Shown: one piece after another, positions 53,687 to 64,000 of the stretch
Layout of the letters: every line of letters starts with the position of its first letter
Numbering within the stretch: position 1 is the first letter of the stretch
Source: Rhodospirillaceae bacterium
Lineage (GTDB): Bacteria; Pseudomonadota; Alphaproteobacteria; Bin65
Length of the DNA stretch: 64,000 nucleotides
Reading direction: 5' to 3'
Assembly: GCA_011523655.1 (NCBI GenBank)
Contig: WTGH01000041.1
Span: 1 to 64,000 of the forward strand
The notes under the pieces: generated by a model
The model's input: only the letters and a program-made list of their open reading frames with translations
Databases searched by the model: none
What the model was told of the DNA's origin: nothing
Position numbers and translations under genes: made by a program

Positions 53687-53939
53687 CGGTTCGGGTATGG
53701 AATCCTAGGCGGTCGCGCGGCATTTGTATCTCCCCAACATTGGGGAGATTGACGGAAAATTCCCACGGTGCCCCGGAAATCCGGGGCAGGATGGCGGGCT
53801 GCGGCGCGTGCAGGCGGCGCCACCGGCCCCGCCGGGCCGCCGGTCGCGACAAACTCTACCGTGACGGCCGGCGGGCCCCTGTCGCACAACGGGCGCACAA
53901 AGGGCGACCTTCCCGCCCGCAATCCTCCGGAGCCCGCCA

Positions 53940-54499
53940 TGCCGCTTTCCGAACCCGCCTCCCGCGAGCTGCTCCATACCCGCGCGATCGAGATGCGCGG
54001 CTATATCCGCGACGACGGGCTGTGGGATATCGAGGGCCATCTCACCGACAACAAGAGCTACGGCTACGACGGCGGCTTCCGTGGCTGGGTCGAGCCGGAG
54101 ACGCCCGTCCACGATATGTGGATCAGGCTGACGGTCGACGACGGTCTCGTCATCCAGGCCTGCGAGGCTGCGACCGATCTCCACCCCTACGCGGTCTGCC
54201 CGGACATCACCCCGTCGTTTGCCGCGCTGGCCGGCATCCGGATCGGCGTCGGCTGGATGCGCGAGGTCCGGCAGCGGGTCGGCGGGCGCAAGGGCTGCAC
54301 CCATCTCGTCGAGATGCTGGCCCAGCTCGGCACCGTGGCCTTCCAGACCCACGTCGCGAAAAGCCGGGTGAAGGGCCGCCGGAAGCCGGATCCGGACAAG
54401 CCCCGGCGCAAGCCGCTCGTGGTCGACACCTGTCACGCCATGGCGAGCGACGGCCCGGTCGTCAGGGAACGCTTCCCGGAATTCTACACCGGCGCCTGA
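53940..54499 (+). CDS. DUF2889 family protein
   Basis: MRGYIRDDGLWDIEGHLTDNKSY...RVGGRKGCTHLVEML. Confidence 0.88.
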
Positions 54500-54725
54500 C
54501 GGCCCGACGCCGCCGAAGCGCATGGCTTTGCTGCCGCGCCGGCTCTACGGCGCCGCGCGGACCGTGGCTTTCCGGAGGACTCCAGGTCGAGCGGTGACGT
54601 GCGAAATTGGGCGGAACTGCACGGTCCGACGGGATGATTCCGTCTATTCCGCAAAATAATTTGTTGAAATATTCAAGATTTTTCAATGAGTTAAATAATT
54701 TTATTCAGACTTTACTCATTTTTGT

Positions 54726-54753
54726 TTGACAACTTTATGAAAACCTGTATAAA
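54726..54753 (+). promoter_or_regulatory. consensus-like sigma70 promoter
   Basis: TTGACA-16 nt-TATAAA in AT-rich intergenic DNA. Confidence 0.55.
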
Positions 54754-54759
54754 TCATCA

Positions 54760-54855
54760 ATCGGGCCTGAATGAACACTCATTCAGTCTCATTAGTTTGG
54801 TGATTTTGTCTATGGACAGATCGCCGTTGGAACCAACGCCCACAGGGCGTTTTTT
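54760..54855 (+). ncRNA. candidate small RNA between promoter and terminator
   Basis: Hairpin CTGAATGA-ACAC-TCATTCAG, CGTTG-GAAC-CAACG; ends in AACGCCC-ACA-GGGCGTTTTTT. Confidence 0.45.
54835..54855 (+). terminator. Rho-independent terminator
   Basis: AACGCCC-ACA-GGGCGTT with T6. Confidence 0.8.
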
Positions 54856-54881
54856 CCGTCACTCCTCATCAGCGACTCCAA

Positions 54882-54908
54882 GGGCGGCCTCACGGCCGCC
54901 CCTTTTTT
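54882..54908 (+). terminator. second Rho-independent terminator
   Basis: GGGCGGCC-TCAC-GGCCGCCC followed by CTTTTTT. Confidence 0.75.
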
Positions 54909-54924
54909 GCCGGAGTCAGAAGCG

Positions 54925-55200
54925 TCAGGCGTCGGGCCGGGCCGGCGCGTCCAGCTTGAGCGCCAGCGCGTGGACCGGCCCGGCCAGCTCCTCCGCCAGC
55001 GCGTCGTAGACCCGGCGCTGCCGTTCGACCCGGCTCAGGCCGTCGAAGGCCGCCGCGATCATGAAAACGCGGAAATGCGTCTCCCCGCCCGGGCGCGCCC
55101 CGACATGGCCCCTGTGCATATGCGATTCGTCGACCACGTCGAGCGCGGCCGGCGCAAAGGTTTCGGCGAGCTTGGCGCGGATCCTCTCGGCGACGCTCAT
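54925..55200 (-). CDS. BolA-family protein
   Basis: MSVAERIRAKLAETFAPAALDVVDESHMHRGHVG...GGETHFRVFMIAAAFDGLSRVERQRRVYDAL. Confidence 0.93.
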   Translation of the reverse strand: MSVAERIRAKLAETFAPAALDVVDESHMHRGHVGARPGGETHFRVFMIAAAFDGLSRVERQRRVYDALAEELAGPVHALALKLDAPARPDA

Positions 55201-55348
55201 CGGCGGATCCTCCGCTTGAGACAAACAGGTTGTGGACGGCGGCACCGCCACAGCGGCACAAGTGGCGCCTGTCCGGCCGCCCGGTCAAGACCTCCCGTTC
55301 GCCCCGTCCATTCACCGCGGCCCGCCCGCCGCTTCCCTGCCCCGTTAT

Positions 55349-56296
55349 ATGACCGACCCTGCTGACGCTCCGCCGGCCGCCTGCCCGGCCCCCCATTCGG
55401 CGGCCGCCGCCTACGGCCTGCTCGGCGTGGTCGTGTGTTTCTGGGGCGTCAACTGGCCGATAATGAAGATCGGCCTGGTCTGGCTGCCGCCCTTCTGGTT
55501 CACCTTCCTGCGTCTCGGGCTGGGCGCAGCGACGCTGTTCATCCTGCTTGCGCTGCTGGGACGCCTCAGGGTCCCGCCGCGCCACGACTGGCCGATGATC
55601 GCGGTCGTCGGGACGATCCAGATCGGACTGTTCATGACCCTGGTTCACTGGGGCCTGCAATTCGTACCGGCGGGCCGCGCCGCCCTGCTGGCCTATACGA
55701 CGCCGATCTGGGTCGTGCCCGGCGCCATCCTGTTTCTCGGCGAACGGCTGACCGCGCTGCGCGCGCTCGGCCTGCTGGCGGGCCTGGCGGGCCTCGCGGT
55801 GCTGTTCAATCCCATGTCCTTCGACTGGTCCGATGTCCGGGTCGTAATCGGCAACGCAATGCTGCTTGCCAGCGCACTGTGCTGGGCGACGGGAATCGTT
55901 GTCGTCAAGCGCCATGTCTGGCGCTGCACGCCGATGGACGCCGTGCCGTGGCAGTTGCTGATCGCCGCGGCGATCGGGCTGGTCATCGCCCTGGCGGCAG
56001 ACAGCGGCGCGGCGATCGAGTGGAATGCCGGCTCCGTTCTGGTCCTGCTCTACAACGGGTCGCTGGCGACGGCGCTCGCGGTCTGGGCCGTCATTTCGAT
56101 AAACCGGGCGCTCCCGGCGGTCACGACCTCGCTTGCCATGCTCGGAGTCCCGGCCGGCGGGCTGCTGCTGAGCGCCCTGATACTGGACGAACCCGTGACC
56201 GTTTCATTGCTGCTCGGCCTCACGCTGATTGCCGGCGGCGTCGCCATCGTCGCCTGGTCAGATCGAAGGGAAACCCTCACCGCGCCCGGGGCCTGA
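55349..56296 (+). CDS. DMT/EamA-family transporter
   Basis: GLLGVVCFWGVNWPIMKIGL-type repeats, ten hydrophobic segments; start approximate. Confidence 0.9.
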   Translation: MTDPADAPPAACPAPHSAAAAYGLLGVVVCFWGVNWPIMKIGLVWLPPFWFTFLRLGLGAATLFILLALLGRLRVPPRHDWPMIAVVGTIQIGLFMTLVHWGLQFVPAGRAALLAYTTPIWVVPGAILFLGERLTALRALGLLAGLAGLAVLFNPMSFDWSDVRVVIGNAMLLASALCWATGIVVVKRHVWRCTPMDAVPWQLLIAAAIGLVIALAADSGAAIEWNAGSVLVLLYNGSLATALAVWAVISINRALPAVTTSLAMLGVPAGGLLLSALILDEPVTVSLLLGLTLIAGGVAIVAWSDRRETLTAPGA

Positions 56297-56363
56297 ACGC
56301 GCCGCCGCCGGGCCGCGGCCTTCCTTTCCTTGTGCCGGGCGAAGCTGCGCGCCATAGTGCAGC

Positions 56364-56975
56364 ATGCGCAAAATCCCGCTCGAAACCTTCGACAATCTCG
56401 GCGAATCGCTCGGTTTGCGGAAACCGGCGCCGGGCAGGATCTGCGATCACCCGACCTGTACCGAGGCCGCCGGGCACCGGGCGCCCAAATCGCCGGCCGC
56501 GCTCGACGACTATTACTGGTTCTGCTTCCCGCACGCCGCCGAATACAACAAGGCGTGGAACTATTACAAAGGCCTGAGCGAGGAGCAGATTGAGCGCGAA
56601 ATCCAGCGCGACACCCTGGGCCGCCGGCCGACCTGGCCGCTCGGAATGCGCGTCGGACGCATGGCGGACGGGTTCGACGCCGTCGACGCCACGCTGGGCG
56701 AAACGGCCGGATTTTTCGGCCCGAACGGCCGGCGCAGGGCGGGATCCGCCGCCGCGCGCCGCGCCCGGGGTACGGCAGAACAGCGCGCGCTCGAGACCTT
56801 GCAGTTGACCGGCGCGGCCGATATGACAGAGGTGAAAGCGCGCTACAAGGCGCTCGCCAAGAAATATCACCCCGACGCGAACGATGGCGACGCGGCCGCG
56901 GAAAACCGGCTGAAGGCCATCAACGAGGCCTATACGGTTCTGAAGAACAGCCTGGGCGCGCCGCGCGGCCGCTGA
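56364..56975 (+). CDS. J-domain (DnaJ) protein
   Basis: Cys/His-rich N-terminus; C-terminal [45 protein letters not shown]. Confidence 0.92.
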   Translation: MRKIPLETFDNLGESLGLRKPAPGRICDHPTCTEAAGHRAPKSPAALDDYYWFCFPHAAEYNKAWNYYKGLSEEQIEREIQRDTLGRRPTWPLGMRVGRMADGFDAVDATLGETAGFFGPNGRRRAGSAAARRARGTAEQRALETLQLTGAADMTEVKARYKALAKKYHPDANDGDAAAENRLKAINEAYTVLKNSLGAPRGR

Positions 56976-57028
56976 CGACCGCCCCGCCGCCCCGGCCGGA
57001 GCCGACGCCACAAACGAAAGGCGAAACA

Positions 57029-58045
57029 GTGACCAGCAACCCCGCCAGCACGGCCGACGCCGCGCCGATGAGCGAGATTGTAGTTTCCGATCCGGACATC
57101 AAGGTCGATGTCCGGCAGACCTTCGGACTCGAAATAGACTGGGAAGTGCCGGCGTTCAGCCAGCAGGATTCCCACGTGCCGGACATCGATCCTGCCTACT
57201 ATTTCGATTTCGAAACCACGCTGGCGATCCTCGCCGGCTTCGCCCACAACCGCCGGGTCATGATCCAGGGCTATCACGGCACCGGCAAGTCGACCCATAT
57301 CGAGCAGGTCGCCGCGCGGCTGAACTGGCCGTGCATCCGCATCAACCTGGACAGCCACATCAGCCGGATCGATCTCGTCGGCAAGGATGCCATCGTGTTG
57401 CGCGACGGCAAGCAGATCACGGAGTTCCGCGAAGGCATCCTGCCCTGGGCGATCCAGCGGCCGACCGCCCTGGTGTTCGACGAATACGACGCCGGCCGGC
57501 CGGACGTCATGTTCGTGATCCAGCGCGTGCTGGAGGTCGAGGGCAAGCTGACCCTGCTCGACCAGAGCCGGGTCATCCGCCCGCATCGCTCGTTCCGCCT
57601 GTTCTCGACCGCCAACACGGTCGGCCTCGGCGACACGACCGGCCTGTATCACGGCACCCAGCAGATCAACCAGGGCCAGATGGACCGCTGGTCGATCGTC
57701 GGCACGCTGAACTATCTGGAGCACGAGGCGGAGGTGAAGATCGTCCTCGCCAAGGCGCCGGAATACGACACCAAGGAGGGCCGGGAGAAGATCGGCGCGA
57801 TGGTGGCGGTCGCCGACCTCAGCCGCTCCGGCTTCATGGCGGGCGATATCTCCACCGTGATGTCGCCGCGGACGGTCATCATGTGGGCGCAGAACGCGAC
57901 CATCTTCGGCGACCTGGGCTATGCCTTCCGGGTGACCTTCCTCAACAAGTGCGACGAGGTCGAGCGGCCGACCATCGCGGAATACTACCAGCGCTGCTTC
58001 GGCTCGGAGCTGCCGGAAAGCGCGGTCAAGGCGGGGCTGGCCTAG
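57029..58045 (+). CDS. cobS: cobaltochelatase subunit CobS
   Basis: [53 protein letters not shown]. Confidence 0.96.
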   Translation: MTSNPASTADAAPMSEIVVSDPDIKVDVRQTFGLEIDWEVPAFSQQDSHVPDIDPAYYFDFETTLAILAGFAHNRRVMIQGYHGTGKSTHIEQVAARLNWPCIRINLDSHISRIDLVGKDAIVLRDGKQITEFREGILPWAIQRPTALVFDEYDAGRPDVMFVIQRVLEVEGKLTLLDQSRVIRPHRSFRLFSTANTVGLGDTTGLYHGTQQINQGQMDRWSIVGTLNYLEHEAEVKIVLAKAPEYDTKEGREKIGAMVAVADLSRSGFMAGDISTVMSPRTVIMWAQNATIFGDLGYAFRVTFLNKCDEVERPTIAEYYQRCFGSELPESAVKAGLA

Positions 58046-58084
58046 ACGGCCGGGACCAATCGATCGGGAAATGGGCCGGGAGCC

Positions 58085-59944
58085 ATGCCGGATCCGAACG
58101 AACCGCTTGACGTTCTGCTCCAGGTCACCGGCGCGGCGATGCGCGCCATTTCGCGCGAGCCGGAGCTCAACGTCACCTTTGCGCAGGATGGGCCGCAGGC
58201 GTCCGGCCATCAGGTGCGCCTGGCGCCGCCGGCGCGCGACCTGAACTATATCGACGTCTCGGAAATGCGCGGCCACAGCGATTCGATCGCCCTGCGGCTG
58301 CGCTATCACGACGAAGAGACCCACATCCGCCGCATGCCGCGCACCGACATGGCGCGGCAGGTCTACGATTGCGTGGAGCGGGCGCGCTGCGAGGCGATCG
58401 GCGCGCGCCGGATGGTCGGCCTGCGCGAGAATCTGGCCGCGGCCCACCAGCAGCGCTGCCGGGAGGAAGGTTTCGACCGGATCACCGAGCGCAGCGAAGA
58501 GGACCTGCCGGAGGTGCTCGGCTATCTGGCGCGCGAGGCCTTCACGGGCCAGGCGCCGCCGCCGGCCGCGCGGACGATGGTCGATCTCGCGCGCGCCTCG
58601 CTGGAGCGGCAGATCGGCCGGAACCTCGACCGGCTCTCGGACCTGGTCGAGGACCAGGACGAGTTCGCCAGGCTGGTCCGCAAGCTGATCAGCGACCTGC
58701 ATCTGGAGGACGACGCCCAGCCGTCCGACCGGGAACAGGACAGCGAGGACGACGACGAGCAGGAACAGGGCGGCGGCGAGAGCGACAGCCAGGGCAGCGA
58801 CGACGGCGACGATTCGGCCGACGCCAGCATTCCGACCGAAGCGATGGAGTCGGACGAGACCGACGACGCCGACGGCACCTCCGACGGCGCCGATGCCGAA
58901 TACATGTCGGACGAGGGCGACGACGAGCCGGCCGGCCCGAGCCAGATTCCGCGCCACGACCACAACATCAACCCGGACGACCGGAACGCCTACCGGGTGT
59001 GGTCGACGGCGCATGACGAGGTCATCGCCGCCGAAGATCTGTGCGATCCGGAGGAACTGGCCCGCCTGCGCCAGAATCTCGATCAGCAGCTCCAGCATCT
59101 CCAGACCGTCATCGCAAAGCTGGCCAACCGGCTGCAGCGCAAGCTGCTCGCCAAGCAGAACCGGTCCTGGGAGTTCGACCTCGAGGAGGGAATCCTGGAT
59201 ACAGCGCGGCTCGACCGGGTTGTCATCAACCCGATGGATCCGCTGTCCTACAAGCAGGAGACCGACATCGAGTTCCGCGACACCATCGTCACCCTGCTGA
59301 TCGACAATTCGGGCTCGATGCGGGGCCGGCCGATCTCGGTCGCCGCGGTCAGCGCCGACATCCTGGCGCGCACCCTGGAGCGCTGCGCGGTCAAGGTGGA
59401 GATTCTCGGCTTCACGACCCGGGCGTGGAAGGGCGGCCAGGCGCGCGAGGCGTGGCTCGCCGCCGGCAAACCGGCCAATCCGGGGCGCCTGAACGATCTG
59501 CGCCACATCGTCTACAAGGCGGCCGACGCGCCGTGGCGGCGGGCGCGCAAGAATCTCGGCCTGATGCTGCGGGAAGGCATCCTCAAGGAGAATATCGACG
59601 GCGAAGCCCTGCTGTGGGCGCACAACCGGATGATCGGCCGGCCCGAGCGGCGCAAGATCCTGATGGTGATTTCCGACGGCGCGCCGGTCGACGATTCCAC
59701 CCTGTCGGTCAATCCCGGCAACTATCTGGAGAAGCATCTGCGCGACACGATCCAGTGGATCGAGGCGATGTCGCCGGTGCAGCTGCTCGCCATCGGCATC
59801 GGGCACGACGTCACCCGTTACTACCGCAGGGCGGTGACGCTGGTGGACGCCGAACAACTCGGCGGCACCATCATGGACGAGCTGACGGCGCTGTTCGATG
59901 AGGATTCGGCGGCGCCGGTACGGACGCGGCGCCGGGCGGCGTAA
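58085..59944 (+). CDS. cobT: cobaltochelatase subunit CobT
   Basis: Acidic central region, C-terminal vWA '[43 protein letters not shown]'. Confidence 0.96.
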   Translation: MPDPNEPLDVLLQVTGAAMRAISREPELNVTFAQDGPQASGHQVRLAPPARDLNYIDVSEMRGHSDSIALRLRYHDEETHIRRMPRTDMARQVYDCVERARCEAIGARRMVGLRENLAAAHQQRCREEGFDRITERSEEDLPEVLGYLAREAFTGQAPPPAARTMVDLARASLERQIGRNLDRLSDLVEDQDEFARLVRKLISDLHLEDDAQPSDREQDSEDDDEQEQGGGESDSQGSDDGDDSADASIPTEAMESDETDDADGTSDGADAEYMSDEGDDEPAGPSQIPRHDHNINPDDRNAYRVWSTAHDEVIAAEDLCDPEELARLRQNLDQQLQHLQTVIAKLANRLQRKLLAKQNRSWEFDLEEGILDTARLDRVVINPMDPLSYKQETDIEFRDTIVTLLIDNSGSMRGRPISVAAVSADILARTLERCAVKVEILGFTTRAWKGGQAREAWLAAGKPANPGRLNDLRHIVYKAADAPWRRARKNLGLMLREGILKENIDGEALLWAHNRMIGRPERRKILMVISDGAPVDDSTLSVNPGNYLEKHLRDTIQWIEAMSPVQLLAIGIGHDVTRYYRRAVTLVDAEQLGGTIMDELTALFDEDSAAPVRTRRRAA

Positions 59945-59945
59945 C

Positions 59946-61301
59946 GTGCCGACCCTGCTGGCCCGCAATGCGCGCGTCCTGGCGGTCATGGACGACGTCG
60001 GGACGGAGATTCCCGACGGCGGCCTGTTCTGCCGCGACGGCGTCATCGAGCAGGTCGGCCCGAGCGCGGCGCTGCCGCAGAGCGCCGACGAAATTATCGA
60101 CCTGAGCGACCATGTCGTCGTTCCCGGCCTGGTCAACACCCACCACCATCTGTGCCAGAACCTGACCCGGGCGGTGCCGGCGGCGCAGAACGCACCCCTG
60201 TTCGGCTGGCTCCAGACCCTCTATCCGATCTGGCAGCGCATGGGGCCGGACCATATCCGGATCTCCGCGCTGGTCGGGCTGGCGGAACTGGCGCTGTCCG
60301 GCTGCACGTCCTCGTCGGACCATCTCTATCTCTTTCCAAACGGTGCGCGGCTCGACGATCAGATCGAAGCGGCGGTCGACCTCGGCTTCCGCTTCCACGC
60401 CACCCGCGGCGCCATGAGCATCGGCGAGAGCGAGGGCGGCCTGCCGCCGGACAGCCTGACCGAGGACGAAGATTTCATCCTGAAGGACAGCATCCGGGTC
60501 ATCGAGAGCTTCCACGACCCGGAGCCGATGGCGATGGTGCGCGTCGCCGTCGCGCCGTGCTCGCCCTTCACCGTGAGCCAGGACCTGATGCGCGAATCGG
60601 CCGTCCTCGCCCGGCAGTACGGCGTGCGCCTGCACACCCATCTGGCGGAGAATGTCGAGGATATCGATTATTCCCTCGAACGCTTCGGCATGCGGCCGGG
60701 GGAGTATATCGAGGATGTCGGCTGGGCCGGCGAGGACGTCTGGCACGCCCATTGCGTCCGGCTCGACGAGAGCGAGACGGCGCTGTTCGCCCGGACCGGC
60801 ACCGGCATCGCCCATTGCCCCGGCTCCAACATGCGCCTCGCCAGCGGGATCGCGCCGCTGCGCGCCTGGCTCGACGCCGGGGTAAAGGTCGGCCTCGGCG
60901 TCGATGGCTCGGCCTCCAACGACGATGCCCATCTGCTGGGCGACGCGCGGCTGGCCATGCTGCTGCAGCGGGTCAAGGGCAACGCCGCCGAACTCACCGC
61001 GCGCGAAGCCCTGCGCGTCGCCACCCGCGGCGGCGCCTCGGTGCTGGGCCGCGACGACATCGGCAGCCTGGAGCCGGGCCGGGCGGCGGATTTCGCGGCC
61101 TACGACCTGAACCAGCCGGCGCTGGCCGGGGCGGACTGGGATCCGCTGGCCGCGCTGGTCTTCTGCCGCCCGCCGCGCGCCGCCTGGACCGTCATCGCCG
61201 GCAAGCCGGTCGTCCGCGAAGGCCGGATCGCCACGGTCGACATGGCCAGGGCGCTCGCCGAACACCGCCGGCTGACGCGGGAGCTGATCGACGGGCGGTG
61301 A
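59946..61301 (+). CDS. amidohydrolase (8-oxoguanine deaminase/chlorohydrolase-like)
   Basis: VVPGLVNTHHHLCQNLTRAVP, HTHLAENVEDIDYS, GLGVDGSASNDDAHLLGDARLAMLL. Confidence 0.92.
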   Translation: MPTLLARNARVLAVMDDVGTEIPDGGLFCRDGVIEQVGPSAALPQSADEIIDLSDHVVVPGLVNTHHHLCQNLTRAVPAAQNAPLFGWLQTLYPIWQRMGPDHIRISALVGLAELALSGCTSSSDHLYLFPNGARLDDQIEAAVDLGFRFHATRGAMSIGESEGGLPPDSLTEDEDFILKDSIRVIESFHDPEPMAMVRVAVAPCSPFTVSQDLMRESAVLARQYGVRLHTHLAENVEDIDYSLERFGMRPGEYIEDVGWAGEDVWHAHCVRLDESETALFARTGTGIAHCPGSNMRLASGIAPLRAWLDAGVKVGLGVDGSASNDDAHLLGDARLAMLLQRVKGNAAELTAREALRVATRGGASVLGRDDIGSLEPGRAADFAAYDLNQPALAGADWDPLAALVFCRPPRAAWTVIAGKPVVREGRIATVDMARALAEHRRLTRELIDGR

Positions 61302-61369
61302 GGGGCCGGCCCCGCAGCCGTCGGCCGCTATGCGCGGAGCACGGCTGCTGCTTCGCCCGGTAATTGGCG

Positions 61370-63169
61370 TCAATTTGCGGTGGTTTCGATTCTCTGCTTC
61401 CAGATCTCGATTGCACGATTTACGCGGTCGGAGCCAGGTTCGAGGTCTTCGAGATGCGCGCTCAGACGGTCGCACAGGGACCCGACGATATCGCGAGCCG
61501 TCCCGGCATCCATGCCCATTGTCACGCCCGCCCGGACAAAGTCGTTGGACGACAACCGGTTCCGCTTGCCCGCCAGCGAGAGCGCCAGACGGTCGTTCTC
61601 AAGGCCTGGAAAGACCCGTGTCGTCACGGCATCGTAGGCCGGCGCAAACCGGACGGACGTGAAATTTTCCGCGCCGTCGGGCGCGACCTTCAGGACGGCC
61701 ATATTCTTCAGGTGAAAATCGCCATCGGCCATGAGCCAGGCGAGCACGGCGCGGCCGAACAGCGCCGCGACGTCCGCTTCGGCGTCGCTCGAAACGCCCC
61801 GCAGCGCCCGCGCCACCTGCTCGATGGAGCCTTCGTATTTTTCGGAAGGCGCGACGCCGCGGACGGACGCCATGTCTTCCATTGCAATCCTCCGACGGTC
61901 GTTGCGATCCCGCCGGATATCGAAGCGCTCGACCAGCAGCGCATCGGGCAGGTCGCCCGGCATCGAGACCGTCGCGTGAGCGGCCGTCTCGATCCCGCAA
62001 GCCCGGGCGGCCGCCAGACATTCCGCTTCGACGAGGGGAAGGTCCTCAAAACCGGCCCCCGGCGACGGCTTGAGAATATGCGTGAAGGCCAGTTCCCCGG
62101 CCGGCCGCAACATGCCGTCATGCGAGAGATTCATCGGCGCCTTGATCTGGACGCCCGACAGGCGCGGTGTCGCCGCCGACGCGAACAATGCGGCTATGCG
62201 GTCTTCCAGCGTCTCGTCGAACGACGGCGCGGGCCCGGCGTAGCCGCCGGCGAAAGCGCCCTCTTTCGTATACGCGTCGAGACGCCCTTCCAGCACGTCC
62301 GCGGGAAGGGCCTGAAGATCGTGTGCGTTCCCGGAGACGATAATATTCGACATGTAGCGCTTTCCGGCGGATATCCGCTCCTGCTCCGACTTCGGCTTCA
62401 ACACGCGCTCAAGCCAGCCTTCCGGCAGCAGGCTTTCAATGAAGGGTGGCAGTCGGCCCGGCGCCCCGGTCCGAACCGGCGTCGGGTTTTCGATGCCGGC
62501 CGGCTCCCAGCGCCAGCCCGATCCGTCATGAGACAGAACGCCGATTTTTTCTCCGTGCCATCCGACATGAAGCGCCGCCCTCGGCGGCGGCACCTCCCGC
62601 AGCGGCGTCGCGATAAACGCCTCCGCGCGCCCCGCCTCCGTTCGCCATCCGTTGGCCTCGGCCAATCGCCAGCACGCGACGATGGCCGCCTTCTCGCCGC
62701 CGGCGGTCTCGACGAGACGCGCGGCGATGTCGGCCTGCATCCCGATCGGCATTGCCGCGCCGGCTTCGTTGCGCCGCCGGAACGATTCCAGATACCGGAA
62801 ACGCAGCGTCGAGCGCCAGACCGTCAGGCCGCCCATCGGGTCGGCGGTTCGAGCGCTCTCCGTTTCGGGAGCGTCGGGCGCGCGCGTCTGGACGATTTCC
62901 AGATTGCGCAGCCGCGTGCGCGCATTGCGTCTGCCGCTCAGGAAGAGACGCCCGTCCGGCGTCGGCGCGAGCCGCTCGGCGCTCGCCCCGCAGAGATAGG
63001 TGTTCGGGTAGAGATAGCCGGCAATCCGGAGCGCGTGATCGAACAGGACGGCGTCGGCGTCGTCCTCTGCTGCGACATAGATGCCCCGCATGATCTGGAC
63101 GAGCCTGCCGGTTTCCACACCATATCGGGCGCGGTGCTTGTCGATGGTCTCGCCGACGAGATGCAGCAT
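61370..63169 (-). CDS. HipA-family kinase/toxin with N-terminal winged-helix-like (AbiEi-like) extension
   Basis: SGVQIKAPM, THILKP, LAWLMADGDFHLKNMAVL, FAPAYDAVTT HipA motifs; N-term 'LVQIMRGIYVAAEDDADAVLFDHALRIAGYLYPNTYLCGASA'. Confidence 0.85.
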   Translation of the reverse strand: MLHLVGETIDKHRARYGVETGRLVQIMRGIYVAAEDDADAVLFDHALRIAGYLYPNTYLCGASAERLAPTPDGRLFLSGRRNARTRLRNLEIVQTRAPDAPETESARTADPMGGLTVWRSTLRFRYLESFRRRNEAGAAMPIGMQADIAARLVETAGGEKAAIVACWRLAEANGWRTEAGRAEAFIATPLREVPPPRAALHVGWHGEKIGVLSHDGSGWRWEPAGIENPTPVRTGAPGRLPPFIESLLPEGWLERVLKPKSEQERISAGKRYMSNIIVSGNAHDLQALPADVLEGRLDAYTKEGAFAGGYAGPAPSFDETLEDRIAALFASAATPRLSGVQIKAPMNLSHDGMLRPAGELAFTHILKPSPGAGFEDLPLVEAECLAAARACGIETAAHATVSMPGDLPDALLVERFDIRRDRNDRRRIAMEDMASVRGVAPSEKYEGSIEQVARALRGVSSDAEADVAALFGRAVLAWLMADGDFHLKNMAVLKVAPDGAENFTSVRFAPAYDAVTTRVFPGLENDRLALSLAGKRNRLSSNDFVRAGVTMGMDAGTARDIVGSLCDRLSAHLEDLEPGSDRVNRAIEIWKQRIETTAN

Positions 63170-63380
63170 TTCCGACTTTCTCGACTTTTAAGATAAAGAA
63201 AGTAGAGTTTTCATCACAATATGTCAAGGAATTACCACTTTTTCGAACTTTACATTCGCGATAGTTGGATTCTATCCGCAAGAATTCGATCATGAGAGAA
63301 GAGTAGGGCCATCCTCGGCGACGCCGGCCCCCGGACCTAAGCTCCCCGGATCGCCGTTGGGGCAGGTCGCTCCCTCCGGG

Positions 63381-63544
63381 GTGGACTGGGGTCCGCCGGC
63401 CGCGCTGGTCCTCTGCCGCCCGCTGCCTGGACCGTTATCGCCGGCAAGCCGGTCGTCCGCGAATCCCGGATCGCCGCGGTCGACTTGGGCCGGGCGCTCG
63501 CCGAACACCGCCGGCTGACGCGGGAGCTGATCGACGGCCGGTAA
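63381..63544 (+). pseudogene. duplicated 3' fragment of the 59946..61301 amidohydrolase
   Basis: Near-identical to 61131..61301 including '...GCTCGCCGAACACCGCCGGCTGACGCGGGAGCTGATCGACGG', with an 8-nt deletion. Confidence 0.92.
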
Positions 63545-64000
63545 ACGATCCGGCACTCAAATTTCGAAAATTCTATCGCTGACCAGGCAGCACGGGTACT
63601 CCCTCCGGCGGCGCGAAGGATCCGGTAGAAAGGAAGGATCGCCGCCCCGGAAATGCCAATAGTGCGATCCCGGATTTGGTCCGGGCGATTTCCGTCACGA
63701 ATTTCCAAGTCATTGTGTCGATCCGGAAAATACGTTCTCAGGAAAACATTGGACCAGAAACGCGAGATCGGTCATCGAACCGAATGCGGAACTTTTCAAT
63801 ATTGAGACAGCTTCCGGCGAAGTTCGGCAATAGATGTTTCATCAGTCCGCGGGATGTTGTTCAGCGCCCGGTTTTGACCCGCGGGGCCACGAGAATGCAA
63901 TAAGATAAATGCCCGTCGGCGATCAACCTGCACACCGGTCAACCCCCCGTCCTCTGTCACCCGATAGCGCGGATCGCGACGCCGTTTGAAGACCGGGTCG

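Noticed and set aside
56930-60139. 1069-aa minus-strand ORF
   Set aside because: Antisense shadow of cobS/cobT; no recognisable domain.

Overview
High-GC (roughly 65-68% by eye) bacterial chromosome segment, alphaproteobacterial/Rhodospirillales-like by gene content (xerD-aroK-aroB-CorC block, cobST, grx4/bolA/purL, clpS, Anbu). The backbone is about 50 ordinary housekeeping, transport and catabolic genes, with no rRNA, tRNA or CRISPR seen. Accessory material sits at about 4.9-5.5 kb (PIN toxin-antitoxin), 8.6-13.0 kb (HigBA-like TA plus a low-GC reverse-transcriptase locus), 17.7-19.1 kb (HicB remnant, DUF433/DUF5615 TA) and 61.4-63.5 kb (HipA-like kinase flanked by a duplicated gene end). 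Main observations: (1) a DRT type 3-like antiphage locus at about 9.4-12.8 kb with two adjacent reverse transcriptases (Drt3a-like with YVDD, Drt3b-like with YIDN). A structured downstream RNA candidate exposes an ACACACA tract between hairpins. The Drt3b ORF is interrupted twice: an in-frame TAA where Gln (CAA) is expected, and a -1 shift at a T6 run. (2) An AhpD/carboxymuconolactone-decarboxylase-like gene whose redox motif reads C-F-Y-(UGA)-T-A-G-H and stays open 128 codons beyond UGA, a strong selenocysteine candidate. (3) A 40-bp imperfect direct repeat flanking the HigBA+DRT3 block. (4) A HipA-like gene bracketed by an 8-nt-deleted copy of the neighbouring amidohydrolase 3' end. (5) A promoter/terminator-bounded ~95-nt sRNA candidate at about 54.8 kb. 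All calls are by eye from motifs and the ORF track; no database search was run.
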